A stretch of DNA of 64,000 bases from Isoetes taiwanensis (Eukaryota; Streptophyta; Lycopodiopsida; Isoetales; Isoetaceae), in assembly GCA_021234155.1 (NCBI GenBank), contig JAJEKV010000030.1, positions 4,320,050-4,384,049 of the forward strand. Reading direction: 5' to 3'. The number at the start of each line of letters is the position of its first letter. Positions within the stretch are counted from its first letter, which is position 1. Positions 37,200 to 48,800 of this stretch are shown here, in pieces. Made by a program: the position numbers and the translations under genes. A model generated the notes under the pieces. That model was not told the origin of the DNA. It ran no database searches and saw nothing but the letters and a program-made list of their open reading frames with translations.

Positions 37200-38275
37200 G
37201 CGTTTACCAGGGTTTACAACATTGCAGCTTTGAGAGTCCCTATTCACGACTGTGCTTCTTTGGTTTTTAGTCTTAAAGGTCATCTTCTGAATTGGCCTAG
37301 ACTAAAAATTGTGGCAGGAGTGCCTGGGGATATTGATGCAAAGCGCTTTCAAAGCCAAATAAGTTTGTTCTTGGTGTACTTCGTGAAAAAAAGACAGATG
37401 TAAAGGGATATACCTTTTGCCCTTATTTATTTCTAAGAATCTTATTAACATGATGTATAACTGCAATATGACCTATTAAAGTCTCAAATTTAAAGTCTCA
37501 AATGATAAAGTTTCATCATACCAAAATTGAAAATCAAGTCCCGTCTAAGCACATAGTATTTCTTGTCTATAGCATAAGAGAAGATGGATATCCATGCCCT
37601 ATTATTCTTGAAATTTAATAGAAGTAGCTTATTAGCATGATGGAAGCCAAAAAGATGCAAAAAACAGAAAGGAAAGTCTATCATATTTCTAAAACTTAAA
37701 CATCAGCAACAATTGTCCTTCTTGTAACATCCATGATCCAAAAAATTCAAAGAGTCTTTGGGGGTATGCGACATGTTACCTGATTGAGCTGAATCTATTC
37801 AGTCACACTAGATATTTTTCATTCTCATCCTCTTGCTCCCTGCTTCAGGAGAATCAGCAATGTTGGTTATCCTTGGAGTAGGTGCTTCCTTGCTCAGGCC
37901 TTCCCCATTATTTGCCATTCTTGATGCCAGTAGCGACAACCGGCTTGGGTATAGAATTAATAGCAGTGGGCATTAGAAAAGCCTAAATTGTCCATTTTGT
38001 TAGGCTGAAGCAACTCAAATTGCTAAAAAATAAACAAAGAAAGAAGGTAACATTACTTGGTTTTGAAGATTAAGCTGAGCGCCCCTCGCTAGAAGCCGTG
38101 TTCTTGAGTCGATGCGTTGCATTTGGAGCTTCCCCATGCGTCGACGAGGGGAAAGCAGTGGTCGAATGAAGGTTCACGGGTAGGCAGAAATGAGGAAAAT
38201 TGTTGGCCGATAATGGGTGCTAAAAAGTCCAATAATGTTAATCCGACGGAGGTCCCTATATTCATGCATATTTTT
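37200..38275. other. Spacer without a supported gene
   Basis: AT-rich sequence flanking the ABC1K remnant. Short open frames occur on both strands (for example 37684-37490 minus) without recognisable domains. Exons further upstream in the ABC1K gene were sought on the minus strand here and not found. Confidence 0.3.
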
Positions 38276-38277
38276 GC

Positions 38278-38900
38278 ATGAATAGAATAGAATAGAATAG
38301 AATATGATTTTATCGTCCACGGAGACCAACTGGCCTATGGGACCCAAGTACAAAGAGAGAGCAGCGGTATTACTACCCGGATTAAAACCCCGCCGAAGGG
38401 TTTTCGGGAAAAACCTTAGTAGCAATAAGGATCTTTGACATCTTACGCTTATATACATAATCACAAAATACACCTGAGGTTAATGTCGGACGGGGGGCAT
38501 AACCGAAGTCCGCGTATCCATTACCTCCGGGAGGTACGATCCCAACAAGCCTCTGAGGCCGTTTTTTATTAGCTCATGCAAGGCGATGGGGCACAACTAA
38601 CCGAATCCGAGCCCGATATCTTTATGCGCCCAAGTGCCCGGTGGGCGTGACTTTCATCCTCAATGGCGCCATGTTGGCGGCATCGGCCGGACTCTGTCCT
38701 CACGCGGCTCCGAATCCATCTCCCCTGTCTCAATGCGGAGGTGGTGTGCACTGTCGGCGAATGGAAGCAATCACCACAAGCGCTTTTTCATGGGTAGATG
38801 GGTGCTACTTTTGTGGTGTGGGCCCCTCGTGAGCATGGGATTAACCTGCTGTCGATAATTTGCCACCTTGACATGTGACAGGGCCTCTGCATCCCAAAGC
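38278..38900 (-). mobile_element. 5'-truncated LINE of the (ATTCT)n tail family
   Basis: The minus strand shows a broken C-terminal ORF (AHHLRIETGEMDSEPRED and GAIEDESHAH blocks). It then has GGCTTGTTGGGATCGTACCT, matching the 35.3-kb copy. Next come the 3' UTR signature (38430-38310) and about four ATTCT units at 38300-38278. It is oriented tail-to-tail relative to the 35.04-kb copy. A (TAA)n-tailed LINE lies directly beyond its 5' side. Confidence 0.8.
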
Positions 38901-38968
38901 TTGGCCATGAAGCAAGCATCCAAGTACTGCTTCAAGGCAGCGCGTTTCATTGCTCAAGGCAGCGCGTT

Positions 38969-38972
38969 GAGC

Positions 38973-39047
<75 letters not shown>

Positions 39048-39048
39048 T
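38969..39048 (-). repeat. Uninterrupted (TAA)n/(ATT)n microsatellite
   Basis: About 27 perfect copies of the trinucleotide sit at the 3' end of the LINE. Perfect repetition alongside broken coding sequence shows microsatellite expansion after insertion, or a young insertion with many sequencing indels. Confidence 0.95.
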
Positions 39049-39109
39049 GATTGATTCACACTTCGAGAGACCCAAAGGGCCATGAAGCCCCTCTTTACAT
39101 CATCATATC

Positions 39110-39520
39110 TCAAAGTTTGAGCAAAAAATTTCTATGTAATTCCAGCTCTTTGAGGTAGCTGCCTAGTTTTTGTGGGTTCAGCTGGTGTAAGGAGTAATAA
39201 TCAGTACAGGTTATCTGATGTCTCTCTCTTATTTCTTTATAGCAGCTGCAATTTAAGAATACGTGTATCTCATCTTCTATGGCATCTGTCTCACACAACG
39301 TACATTTCCTCTCTTCCCTTGGAATCCTCTGCCACCTACCTGTCTCCACTCTGAGCCAGTGAGATCCAGTCCTGTATCGTGCTATAATTCTCCGCATACT
39401 CCTGGATATTGGGGCAGACAAGTAACTTTGCGCTGTATACATTAATAGGGGATTCAATTCCTTCCTGTAGAACTCAATTCTAGATCCCTGCGTCTGACAA
39501 ATTTTGTCCACATATTTCAT
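39110..39520 (-). CDS. LINE ORF2 C-terminal segment with Cys/His motif
   Basis: A 136-codon frame includes ARYRTGSHWLRVETGRWQRI and CTLCETDAIEDEIHVFLNC. These are the form seen in the C-terminal zinc-binding region of plant LINE reverse transcriptases. The preceding segment (40036-39785) has LFKTLVQTVLLYGVQIWGPN, the typical block after the RT thumb. The segment ends 62 bases before the (TAA)n tail. Confidence 0.8.
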   Translation of the reverse strand: MKYVDKICQTQGSRIEFYRKELNPLLMYTAQSYLSAPISRSMRRIIARYRTGSHWLRVETGRWQRIPREERKCTLCETDAIEDEIHVFLNCSCYKEIRERHQITCTDYYSLHQLNPQKLGSYLKELELHRNFLLKL

Positions 39521-40217
39521 TTGTACCAGATCCCTGATGGCTATATCAGTATCAGGCCAGTCCCTTTCCTCAATCCCCCATCTGCGCCCCCATTCTACAA
39601 CATCATGGTGCCATCCTTTTGTTTGGATTCTAACTTTTTGAAGAAGACATGGCGGTGTGGGCTTCAGACCTTCGGTCGACCATGAAATTAAGGGCCAAGC
39701 ATAAGCCCTCGGCTTCTAGGGGCAACAATCTGTCTCCTCGCCAATAGAATTTGGTAAGGAATTTGATGCCTAACTCCTAGCTCCTCACAGTAAGAAACTT
39801 TTCATTACACATACTATTTTCCCCAACGCCTTCTTTTCTAATAAATTTGGACCCCATATTTGGACACCATAGAGAAGAACTGTTTGCACCAGAGTTTTGA
39901 ACAGCATGCATCTCAGGTGCCAATCCTGAAGATCGATTCTGTTACAGTTTCTCAACATCTGATACATGGCTCGCTTGCCACCCGCGATTCTTTTATTTAT
40001 GCATTCTTTCCAAGAGTAGTTTGAACAAACTTCCAAACCCGGATATTTATATGTCTCAACAACTTCTCCTTGAATCCCTTTATAATTAAATTCCGGTCTA
40101 CGCCTTTGTTCCTATAACCATAATCTTTGTTTTGGACAAATTCAATCGACATACCTTTTTTTTCGCGGAAAAGTGGCCAAGTTATCGGATGATCCTGTAA
40201 CCCATTATCTTCCGAAA

Positions 40218-40733
40218 TCAACCACGATATCGCATGACAACAAAAGCGGATCCGTAACCCAAGCGTGCACCGGCTTCACCTCGATCTCTCAACCACTTTG
40301 CTCCAACTCGTCTATAAACACCTCGAATAAGGTTCTGAACAACGGACAACCTTGTTTCACTCCTATAGTCTTTGGGAATTTCTTGGGGGGATATCGGTAC
40401 CCAACTTTGCAATAACTTCTTCATAGAGGCGTTACCCTTTGCACCTTTTAAAGAATCTGAACCCCAAGTTTCTCAAGCCTCTCCTGCTAAAGCTGCTCGC
40501 GTGAGGCCGAAGTCAAACGCTTTTGCAAAATCAATGAAAGCCAAAAACAATTTTTTCCTTGGAGCTTTTGCTCTTTCTATCAAGCTCCTAAGCGTGAGTA
40601 TGTGGTCTAGGGTATTATGCCTTTTTCTGAAACCAGCCTGTCCTATTGCTCGTTTATCCATGGCTTCTAACCAGTTACTCAACTTAGCCTCCAATATCCC
40701 TCCAAACAGTTTTGCAAATACGCTCCCTATCAT
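40218..40733 (-). pseudogene. LINE reverse transcriptase domain, broken
   Basis: The frame 40733-40473 shows AGFRKRHNTLDHILTLRSLI and FLAFIDFAKAFD, the RT fingers/palm A region with its first catalytic Asp. After a frameshift, IGVKQGCPLFRTLFEVFIDE is readable near 40355-40300. The YADD segment expected next is disrupted. The function of the intact family is target-primed reverse transcription of the element RNA. Confidence 0.8.
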
Positions 40734-41070
40734 AATTGTCCGGTAATTACTTACATTTGATCTATCCCCGATTTATGAACAGGGCACTATCTTGCAATAT
40801 CTCCATTCTTTGGGCCCATCTTTTGGCGCTTTGATTTAAGAGATCGCATAAGAGAACCGGTACCAAGCTTTCCCCTCCCCATTTCGATTAGTTCACGGTG
40901 ATCCCCCTTGGAAAATCTCGTGCTTTCCCATTTGCCATCTTCCCCTAGCTGATTTTCAACATCCTCTCGATTGAACGGGTTATCATTCACGATGTGGAGG
41001 GCCATAGAGCCCGTGCATCGGTACCAAATACAATTTTGGGCCAGTTGTAACATCTGAAATATCCAAAACA

Positions 41071-41400
41071 CTATCTTTCTTTGGAGGTAGATGTGACCGA
41101 ATGATTTGAGTTACGCTCGAGTGATAGACCGGTTTTAGATTGCATATTTTTTATAGTAATCCCTTTTCTTTTTCCAAACAACTTCTTGTACCCATTTCGG
41201 TTTGATTCTACAATCTTTGCCAAGCATGACCCTTGCTGCGCACACACTTCGTCATCCCACCATGAGTTGCATGGGCCTTTCCTTCTCTGCTTAGTCACTC
41301 CCGGAGAAGTCCTTGCGCTAATAGCAACATCTTCGAAAGCATTTGGGCATCCCCGCTCTATACTACCCGATCGCTTATAGTCTTCCAAGAGACTTGACAA
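41071..41400 (-). CDS. LINE linker between endonuclease and RT
   Basis: A 109-codon frame carries GPCNSWWDDEVCAQQ, a form of the NxWWD segment usual between the endonuclease and RT in LINE ORF2. It is out of frame with both neighbours. Confidence 0.6.
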   Translation of the reverse strand: MSSLLEDYKRSGSIERGCPNAFEDVAISARTSPGVTKQRRKGPCNSWWDDEVCAQQGSCLAKIVESNRNGYKKLFGKRKGITIKNMQSKTGLSLERNSNHSVTSTSKER

Positions 41401-41523
41401 ACGTTCTAAAAATACTCATCTTTCCGTGGATCCAATTTGATTTTTTGAAGGCAAGCAAGTTATGAGCTGGTGCTTTCTTGCATGCTTGCTTGAGTTCAAA
41501 CCCACAAGGGTGCATGATCACTC

Positions 41524-42222
41524 TCACGGAAGCTTATCCAACACCCGAAAGTTTGAAAGCAAATCTGATTTATCGGAAGCAAGCAGATAATCTATTGTAC
41601 TTTCTCCATTCCAGGAGAAGCATGTCGAACTGCCTGATGATGCTGGGAACCGTGGGATTCCATTCATGATTTTAAGATCACAACAACTGCCAAGTTCAAG
41701 CAAAAAATTACCCATAGTGTTTTCAGTCTTGTCGTGTGATTGTCTCTCGTATGCCGGATCCTTTATTTCTTGTAACAGGTGATCTCCATCCTTGAGGTAA
41801 GAGATTGTTTGCTGCCCTCCCGTTCGTGCATTGAAGTCTCCAACAATGAATATCTCTCCCCTGTCCTGCAATTCCAGTCCTTGCATGCTTAGTTCATGCA
41901 AAGGCCGATCTCTAAACCCAACATGATCATACAAAGGCATGTTTAGTGGAGCATAATAGCAGACTCCAACAAAAGCCACTTTGCCGCTTCCTTGTATTTT
42001 AATCCACATGTGTTGCTGGCTGGCATGCTTCAATTCTAATGATACATTAAGTGTGAGATGAGATCGCACATATATACCGATTCCTCCGTATCCTCTCACC
42101 ATGCCTGTGTCTTTGAAATTCCACACTGAATCCAAGATTTCATACCCTTGTAGATGTGGTAAACCATTCATTTGGTGCTCCCACGTTTCACAAAAGAGAA
42201 TTAGATCAGCTCTATTCCACAA
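41524..42222 (-). CDS. LINE apurinic-type endonuclease domain
   Basis: An open frame of 232 codons contains FCETWEH (the metal-binding Glu region), GYGGIGIYVRSHL, VGVCYYAP, FIVGDFNART (the Asp-Asn pair) and STIDYLLAS near the end. The final catalytic His is not included because the frame is truncated. The domain nicks target DNA to prime reverse transcription. It is the best-preserved part of the element. Confidence 0.85.
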   Translation of the reverse strand: MWNRADLILFCETWEHQMNGLPHLQGYEILDSVWNFKDTGMVRGYGGIGIYVRSHLTLNVSLELKHASQQHMWIKIQGSGKVAFVGVCYYAPLNMPLYDHVGFRDRPLHELSMQGLELQDRGEIFIVGDFNARTGGQQTISYLKDGDHLLQEIKDPAYERQSHDKTENTMGNFLLELGSCCDLKIMNGIPRFPASSGSSTCFSWNGESTIDYLLASDKSDLLSNFRVLDKLP

Positions 42223-42297
42223 ATCTGTTGTAGCTTGTACTTTAGCCTTGTTGATTCCATGTACATTCCAGACCAGGACCCTCAGGGTCTCGTTTCC

Positions 42298-42918
42298 CTA
42301 TTCATTGCGGCGTCTCTTCGTTATCACTGCTCGTCCATTTTGATCTAGGAAAGCGATAAATCCTTCATCCCTGGCGTCCTTCACCTTTGCCAATTCTTGC
42401 TTTTTCAATTCTAATTGCGCGGGTGTAAGATCAAAATCTAACCAAATCCTGTGTCCTTTCAGTGCACTCCGATTTTGTAGCACCCTGTCTCGCGCTGTTC
42501 TATCTCTGAATTTCACCAGGATAGGCCTTGAGGCGCCTACACGTCCAATTCTTCTGCAATTCACAAACTCGGGATCATGTAAGTGCATTGTCTCTTTGAA
42601 AAAATTTTCAACCACAACATTCACGTCTTCATTTTCATCCTCCTTCAGACCAGAAATCTTGAGGTTCTTGGCCCTCATTTCCTGATCCATCTGCTCATTG
42701 GAAATTCTTTCAGCATGTTTGTGCAATTGTTCTTTTGTCACTCCAGCCACTGCCTCTGTTATGCTTGCCATCATATGTACTTGTGAATCAGCGTGACCTT
42801 CTCTCTTTTGTGCCAATTGCACCTGTAATTCCTGGTTTTGAGATAGTACCTGCTCAATCATCTTCTGTTGATCCTGATTCTGGGAAACGACTTGTTCAAC
42901 TAGCTTCTGCAACCTCAT
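42298..42918 (-). CDS. LINE ORF1 RNA-binding protein, L1-like
   Basis: A complete 206-codon frame from ATG. Residues 1-50 form a Gln-rich coiled coil (LVEQVVSQNQDQQKMIEQVL). Residues about 70-150 carry an RRM-like region (AKNLKISGLKEDENEDVNVV; CRRIGRVGASRPILVKFRD). A basic C-terminal part ends in ITKRRRN. This is the layout of L1-type ORF1 chaperones (trimer, RRM, CTD), not the zinc-knuckle ORF1 common in flowering-plant LINEs. The frame is intact although ORF2 is broken. Confidence 0.8.
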   Translation of the reverse strand: MRLQKLVEQVVSQNQDQQKMIEQVLSQNQELQVQLAQKREGHADSQVHMMASITEAVAGVTKEQLHKHAERISNEQMDQEMRAKNLKISGLKEDENEDVNVVVENFFKETMHLHDPEFVNCRRIGRVGASRPILVKFRDRTARDRVLQNRSALKGHRIWLDFDLTPAQLELKKQELAKVKDARDEGFIAFLDQNGRAVITKRRRNE

Positions 42919-43199
42919 GATTTCAGCTTTTTGAAAATAAAACTTTTTGAAAATTAAATTGTCTCCTTTCCTTCAGTCATTCATTCTCTTTTTTCTCGTG
43001 TCCGTCCAGCATCCAGCTCTTCGCTCGAGGAAATCATCCGGATTAGGTCTTCCCTGATTTTTTTTTCCCATTTTTCTTTGTTGTCCCCTGCAGCGAACCA
43101 CATCCCATAAGGCAGTTGAGATTTGCAGAGCTCTCTGTTTATCCTTTTGGTGTTCTTGGTTTACCTGCATCATCTTCTTCGTGCAATCAATTCTTTGCC

Positions 43200-44600
43200 T
43201 GTTGAGGATGATTCTGTTATGAGAATTCTCTTACTCGATATTGGTGCTTCCTTGTGTTGTCACGATTTTGGAGCTTGAATCCAGCCTAGTTTATGAGTGC
43301 CCACTTTCAAGGAGCTTCTAGACCTAGCGTCAGACTTCGGAGCTTCTCAGAACTAAGGTATTCCTTAACACTGTAGCTTATTCTATTAAATTGAACTGGA
43401 ATTTTGCCAGCATTTTAACTGAAAATACTTTCAATTATCTGCTTGCCCGATTAGGTACTAGTTTTGCAGGTCTCATTGACTTAGACTACTTCTTACCATT
43501 TGGCCGGCTTAAACAGATCCGTGAGATCATTCTAGATTTCCCAAAGTGTCTGATACTCAGCATGGCGCCTAGCAAGAGCCATCAATGACACCTATTTCTT
43601 CTTCAAAGTTCCAAGTTTTTGCTGTTCTTTGTTTTCCACTGTAGTTGCGACAAACGTAGTAACATTCACCAGTCCATTATGACTTCCAAATAATTATTGA
43701 TGTATTGAGGTGGTTATCTCCTCATCTGCAGCTTCTCTTGCATGCTGACACTAATAGTTTATCCCTCCCACTAAGATTCCATCTGCAGACTTTTGTATTC
43801 GTCCTCATGCTCCACCTTTGTTGTTATACCACCTGCATAACCTTATAGTACAATAATATAGTTGTAAAGTCAGTTCTTTCTTCATGGAAGGTTACGCAAT
43901 ATTTGCCTCAGCTCGCAGGTTGCTGATTAATGCAATAACTGTCCATACACCAGATCTAATAATAGCCTTGCAATCCCATGGTGTTATACCCTCGGATGCC
44001 TTTATTTGGGTCATCCAGCGTCAACAAATTTGGGCACAGTATTCTCTGGGGAGTCACCGTTTCACTAAGAAACTAGCCTTCAGCTCAGGTCCTCTATTAG
44101 AGAAGAAATAGTCGAGACTATCCATGCTTGCTTTTGCAGACCCTGCACTAGAATTAATCTGGCCAATTTGCACTAGATTATGTTTAGCGGTTTAATTACC
44201 TTGGCTTTGCTCAAGTTAAATTCTGACCTCTCCTACTAAAGTATCAAGCTCTTTAATCCATTTTCGTGGCTCTTGTCCCGAAAGTTCAGATGTTTAAGCT
44301 AAACTCAATGCTAGATGTGTACAGTCACAAGTCGCAAACTATTGCCGTGCTAAAGAAAGAGCACTGTCCATGCCAATGCAACAACAAGATCATCGCACCT
44401 TACTGCATATGAATCCCAAACTTACTGCACACATTTTGCCTGGGAATGGAGTTTATGTACACCATGTATTCTGACAACTGTTGCTTGCTATATGGGGCAA
44501 GCTTGTTTTGCCTTGCTGCTATTCAATAACATTTTTGTATTCAATGCATGGTAAATTCACAGCTTCCATCATTCCAATGTCATGCCCTCAATGTGTCTTA
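43200..44600. other. Spacer without a supported gene
   Basis: Short frames only (for example 43884-44111 plus), with no domain recognised and no splice structure around them. Confidence 0.3.
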
Positions 44601-44609
44601 TATTTATAG

Positions 44610-45422
44610 TGTTGAACAGTGATGACATGGATGGCCTATCCATGTGCTCCTCATCTGAAATTGTTCCTCTTTTCAATACCATCTGGCTGCACACAAAGAT
44701 GCAGATTTATGGAAATAATCTTCCGAATGTTATGGCATATGGTTATTGCACTAGCCTGACATTATCAACATGACTGTTGATATGGGGGGGCAGCCACTCA
44801 CTCAAAGAACTATTTTTTACAGGAGACTTCAACGTGCTTGTACAGGTTTGAAATAATCAGATGTAGCAAGAAGAGTTTCAATAAGCTGCCCTGCTATTCT
44901 GTCTATTGTGCAATTAAAAAATATATCCCTCAGTTATGTACTGTGATTTAGTAGTATGATCGTATGTTCCAAGTGGTTCGATCGAGCTCAATGCAATGGC
45001 TAGTAAACTACTTTTTTAGGCATTGAAGTTTCCTTAGAGAAAAACTAATATCTCAAAGATGAGTTTGCATGCTTTATGACAATAATTTACTCTGCTTGTC
45101 ATAGATTGCATGTGTTTGGAAGCATTTGCAAGCGTCATTTTAATATCATGTATTCAATCAATTCATATATTTCATACTGTTGGATGGCCTATTTCTATCC
45201 TAAATTGTTCCTCATTTTCAGCGGCTGCACACAAAGATGCATGTGTACATCATTTTCTGAATATTATGGCACTGGCTTGATATTATCAACCTGACCATTG
45301 ATATGGGCAGCCATTTACTCAAAGAATTTATCTTTTACAGGAGAATTTCCACATGCTTATACAGGTTTGGAACAGTAAGATGTAGCAAGAAGAGTTTTGA
45401 TAAGCTGCTATTTTCATGCCCT
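44610..45422. repeat. Direct duplication of about 300 bp
   Basis: Segment 44610-44905 recurs at 45170-45422 with substitutions and small gaps. Shared blocks include GGATGGCCTAT, AAATTGTTCCTC, CTGCACACAAAGATGCA, TATTATCAAC and GATGTAGCAAGAAGAGTTT. The second copy ends where the Mutator-type MITE has inserted. Confidence 0.7.
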
Positions 45423-45433
45423 GCTTTATGTAA

Positions 45434-45851
45434 GGGAAAACTACCAAAATGTCCCTATGAGTTTATGTAATTACTAAAATGCCCTCACGAGTTTCAAAAT
45501 TATCGAGTTTCAAAATTATCAAAATACGATAAGTATGTAAGGGCATTTTGTTAATTAAGTTTATTATATAGGGGTTATTTTGGTAATTATGTTTGGTGTG
45601 TAGGGCATTTTGGTGATTAGTTTGGTGTAGATTGATCAAAATTGATATGTGATGGCATTTTGGTAATTAAGTTTAGTGTGTAGGGGTATTTTGGTAATTA
45701 AGTTGGGTGTGTAGGGGCAAATTGGTAATTTATTTGTATGTTTATTTTATACTATGTATTTATTTGAGCCAGGGGCATTTTGGTAATTTTGAAACTCGTA
45801 AGGGCATTTTGATAATTACATAAATCATAGGGGTATTTTGGTAGTTTTCTC
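45434..45851. mobile_element. Mutator-type MITE with 9-bp target duplication
   Basis: The 418-bp element begins GGGAAAACTACCAAAAT and ends with the complement of GAGAAAACTACCAAAAT. The terminal inverted repeats extend about 65 bases. TTTATGTAA flanks it on both sides (45425-45433 and 45852-45860). Long TIRs with a 9-bp duplication are the hallmark of MULEs. The interior is built of diverged repeats of about 33 bases around GGGCATTTTGGTAATTA. It has no coding capacity, so a transposase would be supplied from elsewhere. Confidence 0.9.
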
Positions 45852-45860
45852 TTTATGTAA

Positions 45861-48800
45861 TCAGAGAGAATATGTTTCTCAGTTCGATACTACACACCCC
45901 AAGCAATTTCATTAGAACTACTTTTATTAGGTGAAAATTCTCGCTCTTAAAGACGTTAAACCTTGTATAACATTAGACACGTGAAAATGTTTTCATTCGA
46001 GCTCTGGTGATGCAGAATGAACGACCATAACATCAGACTTGGTGAATATGCTGTCATTCATTCTTGGGCGATGCAAAATGAGCTAAGCTATAAAGGATTT
46101 CTTAAATTTGCTACATTAAAAAATCTTGCAAATGACATGTAATTGTCAAAAACCAGTGCCATTTAGTTAGTTAGCTTTGATCCCCAGCTTCCCAGGGTTT
46201 TGCCATCTTCCTCCTTTTCTTGTGAAGCTATTCTAGCATTGTTTCGCAGCCCCCTTTCGCAGAAACCAATGTTTTGATTCGGCAGCCCTTTTTTCAAGCA
46301 TTGGTTTCGGCAGCCCTCTTTTCTCTGGAATAGAGGGGTTTCCTTGCATTAGTTGACAGCTTCTTTTCTTTGGTGCCCACGGATCAGGCAGTTTCAGTAG
46401 GATTGCTTCCCTGGTTATCCATTTTCCTTTGCCCTATTTGAAGCCTATTTCAATAGTTGGTTTGCTTGTTGCAGTTCTTAACATCTTATAGAGCAGTATA
46501 TGGTCTAGAAAAGGGTTTTAGGGCTATTTCATTCAGCATCCAACAAGTTCTTTGAATTTCAGGTTATGGCAGTTTATTTTGAATTTCATTTCTTCCTCTG
46601 TTTTCTGTTTAGGGCTCCATTTTTAATCTGATTAAGGTTGCAACAACAACTTTGGTGATTTTTGACCAATTCTTAGATTGTCTGAGGTGTTTTGGAGATA
46701 CAGATTGGCACTCTATTCAATCAATCCCATTTTCTTGGAGCAGTTTACATTTGATCTATTGCAACAGTTTTAGATTTTCAGAAGCATGTGATATTTGGGT
46801 TGCAGAGAGCATGAGATCTGGTTGAGAGATTTGGTTTTTAGGGAAAAATGGTTGAACGGTACTTTTGAGACATATCAACACTAGTTTTCTCACGTTTCTA
46901 GTAGTGCCATTGTTCTTTGTATTTTGATTCCAAGCTAATATATCAGTCTTATTCAGCCCATCCACTATTTCTTCCATTCTCGCTAGTCTATTCTTCTTTC
47001 AGCGGTAATCTTTGCTTTGAGACCAGGAGTTGGTATGTTGGGGTCGTGCACCTCCATGGCTCTTGTTCTGATTTTTCGTCATTGAATTCTTCTTCAAGCA
47101 GTCTATCCAGGTCCATGTACAGACTTGTGATTTTTCAGCACTTCTACCTTATTGTGCAGTATTATTGTGCAGTAGAGGATATTTTGGTGCAATGTGAGCT
47201 TGCATCTATGCACTTTATGAACATTTTATGTGCTCCTTGCAATCCAAATTGGGAATCCTTTATGGAATTCTATTTCATTGCGTTATGTGCAAGGAAAATA
47301 GATGGACTTCTACTTTATTGTGCAGTAGAGGATATTTTAGTGTCGGGTTTCCAGATAAACAGATGATAAAGAGGTGCTATGCAATGTGAGGTTGCATCTA
47401 TGCACTTTTATGATCATCATATGTGTTCCTTGCAATCCAAACTAGGAATCATTCATGCAATCTATTTCATTGCTTTATGCGCAAGGAAACAGAGATGATG
47501 GTGACGTACTAGCCATTTCCAATTTTCCTGGAATTTTATTTTGGTTTAAGTTCTAAATTGAGACTAATTAGGATTGAGATTTTCTGGTTTCCTTATTCTA
47601 ATGTCCACTATTTGTCTACCTATTTTGATCCTCCTCTTTTATTTCCAAGCATGTTTCTAGCTATGTAGAGTGGGTTTTTCATCTGTAAATAGCTGGGATA
47701 TTTGGAGTGGTTGAGTCTGTGATTTAAGCAGATATGAGACATCTTACTTATTTTACTTAAGTAATTGCCTTTATTTATGTTCTTCATGCAGACTGTTATC
47801 CCTTGTTCACTTTCTCCAGTTTTGTACCTAGCCGCAAGTGGAAAGTCTTGACTGTGTTGCATTAGTTTTGACATGGATCATGATGGGCAAGACCTCAAAG
47901 TTCTTTTAAAACTATTTTCTTTGTTAATCCTCTTTTTGGCACTCTTTAGCATGTTTATTCAAGGATGGCTTCTAATGTTAGAGGATGTTATTCCTATTTG
48001 ACTTTTGCATCTTGTTCTTAATTTTGTTCTCTCAAATTGCTTTTGTTGGGTGCCTTTTGGGCCAAGATTGAACAAGATTTTGTGATGAATTTGGTGTATT
48101 CACCCAAGAATGCAATAGATGACCGAATCATACTGAATTGTTGCTACCTACGTTACAACTTTTTAGACTTATGACTATATTATATTTTTTGTAGAAGTGG
48201 CAAATCATTTAGAGATACAAGGCCGCCACGAACATTTCTCTTTCTCAGACTCCCTGTATTTAGGTAAGTGAGTGACAAAAGGAACGTCATCACTTACTGG
48301 TTTTATGCTAAGTGAGTGTTCATATATGGTAGATGTCCTTGAAATGTGGGTGTGGACTAACATGATATCATTAATCTGATGGTGTATTCATGGTAGATGT
48401 CCTTGAACTGTGCATATGGATTAACATGATACTATACCAAATGATGTTATGAGCGCTTGCAAAAGGTAAATCATGAGAAAAAGTTGTGTGAATTGGTGCC
48501 ATGAACAATCATGAGCAAAAGTTCCAATCAACCGGAGAATCTAATCAATAGAGGAGATCCTAACCCAAGTTTAAGACTACAAATAATGTTTTGATGCATG
48601 TAGCTGGAGAGGTACGGTTTTAGAGTGTAAACACCTATTTGTTTCAGTGCAATGTACCTGGAGTTATGCCAAGGATAGAAACTTAAGCTGGTTTGTTGGA
48701 CCTCTTTGGTAAAGCATGGGTGAACGAGGCAGAGGAGACAATTGGAAGCCTTATGTAGAAAAGTAGGGTACTCAAAACATATTGTTTCATAAAACTAGTC

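Larger units (their letters stand above)
38969..43200 (-). mobile_element. Nearly full-length two-ORF LINE with (TAA)n tail
   Basis: From the 5' end on the minus strand the order is a leader (43200-42919), ORF1 (42918-42298), an endonuclease (42222-41524), a linker (41400-40790), RT blocks (40733-40220) and a C-terminal region (40036-39110). A perfect (ATT)n tract of about 80 bases (39048-38969) ends it. Frames after the endonuclease are interrupted by indels and stops and the YADD box is not recognisable, so it cannot retrotranspose as given. The simple-repeat tail resembles I-type elements, while ORF1 is L1-like. The clade is unresolved. Confidence 0.85.

Noticed and set aside
38841-39113. 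Poly-Ile/poly-Asn open frames over 38970-39048
   Set aside because: They are translations of the (TAA)n LINE tail and not genes.
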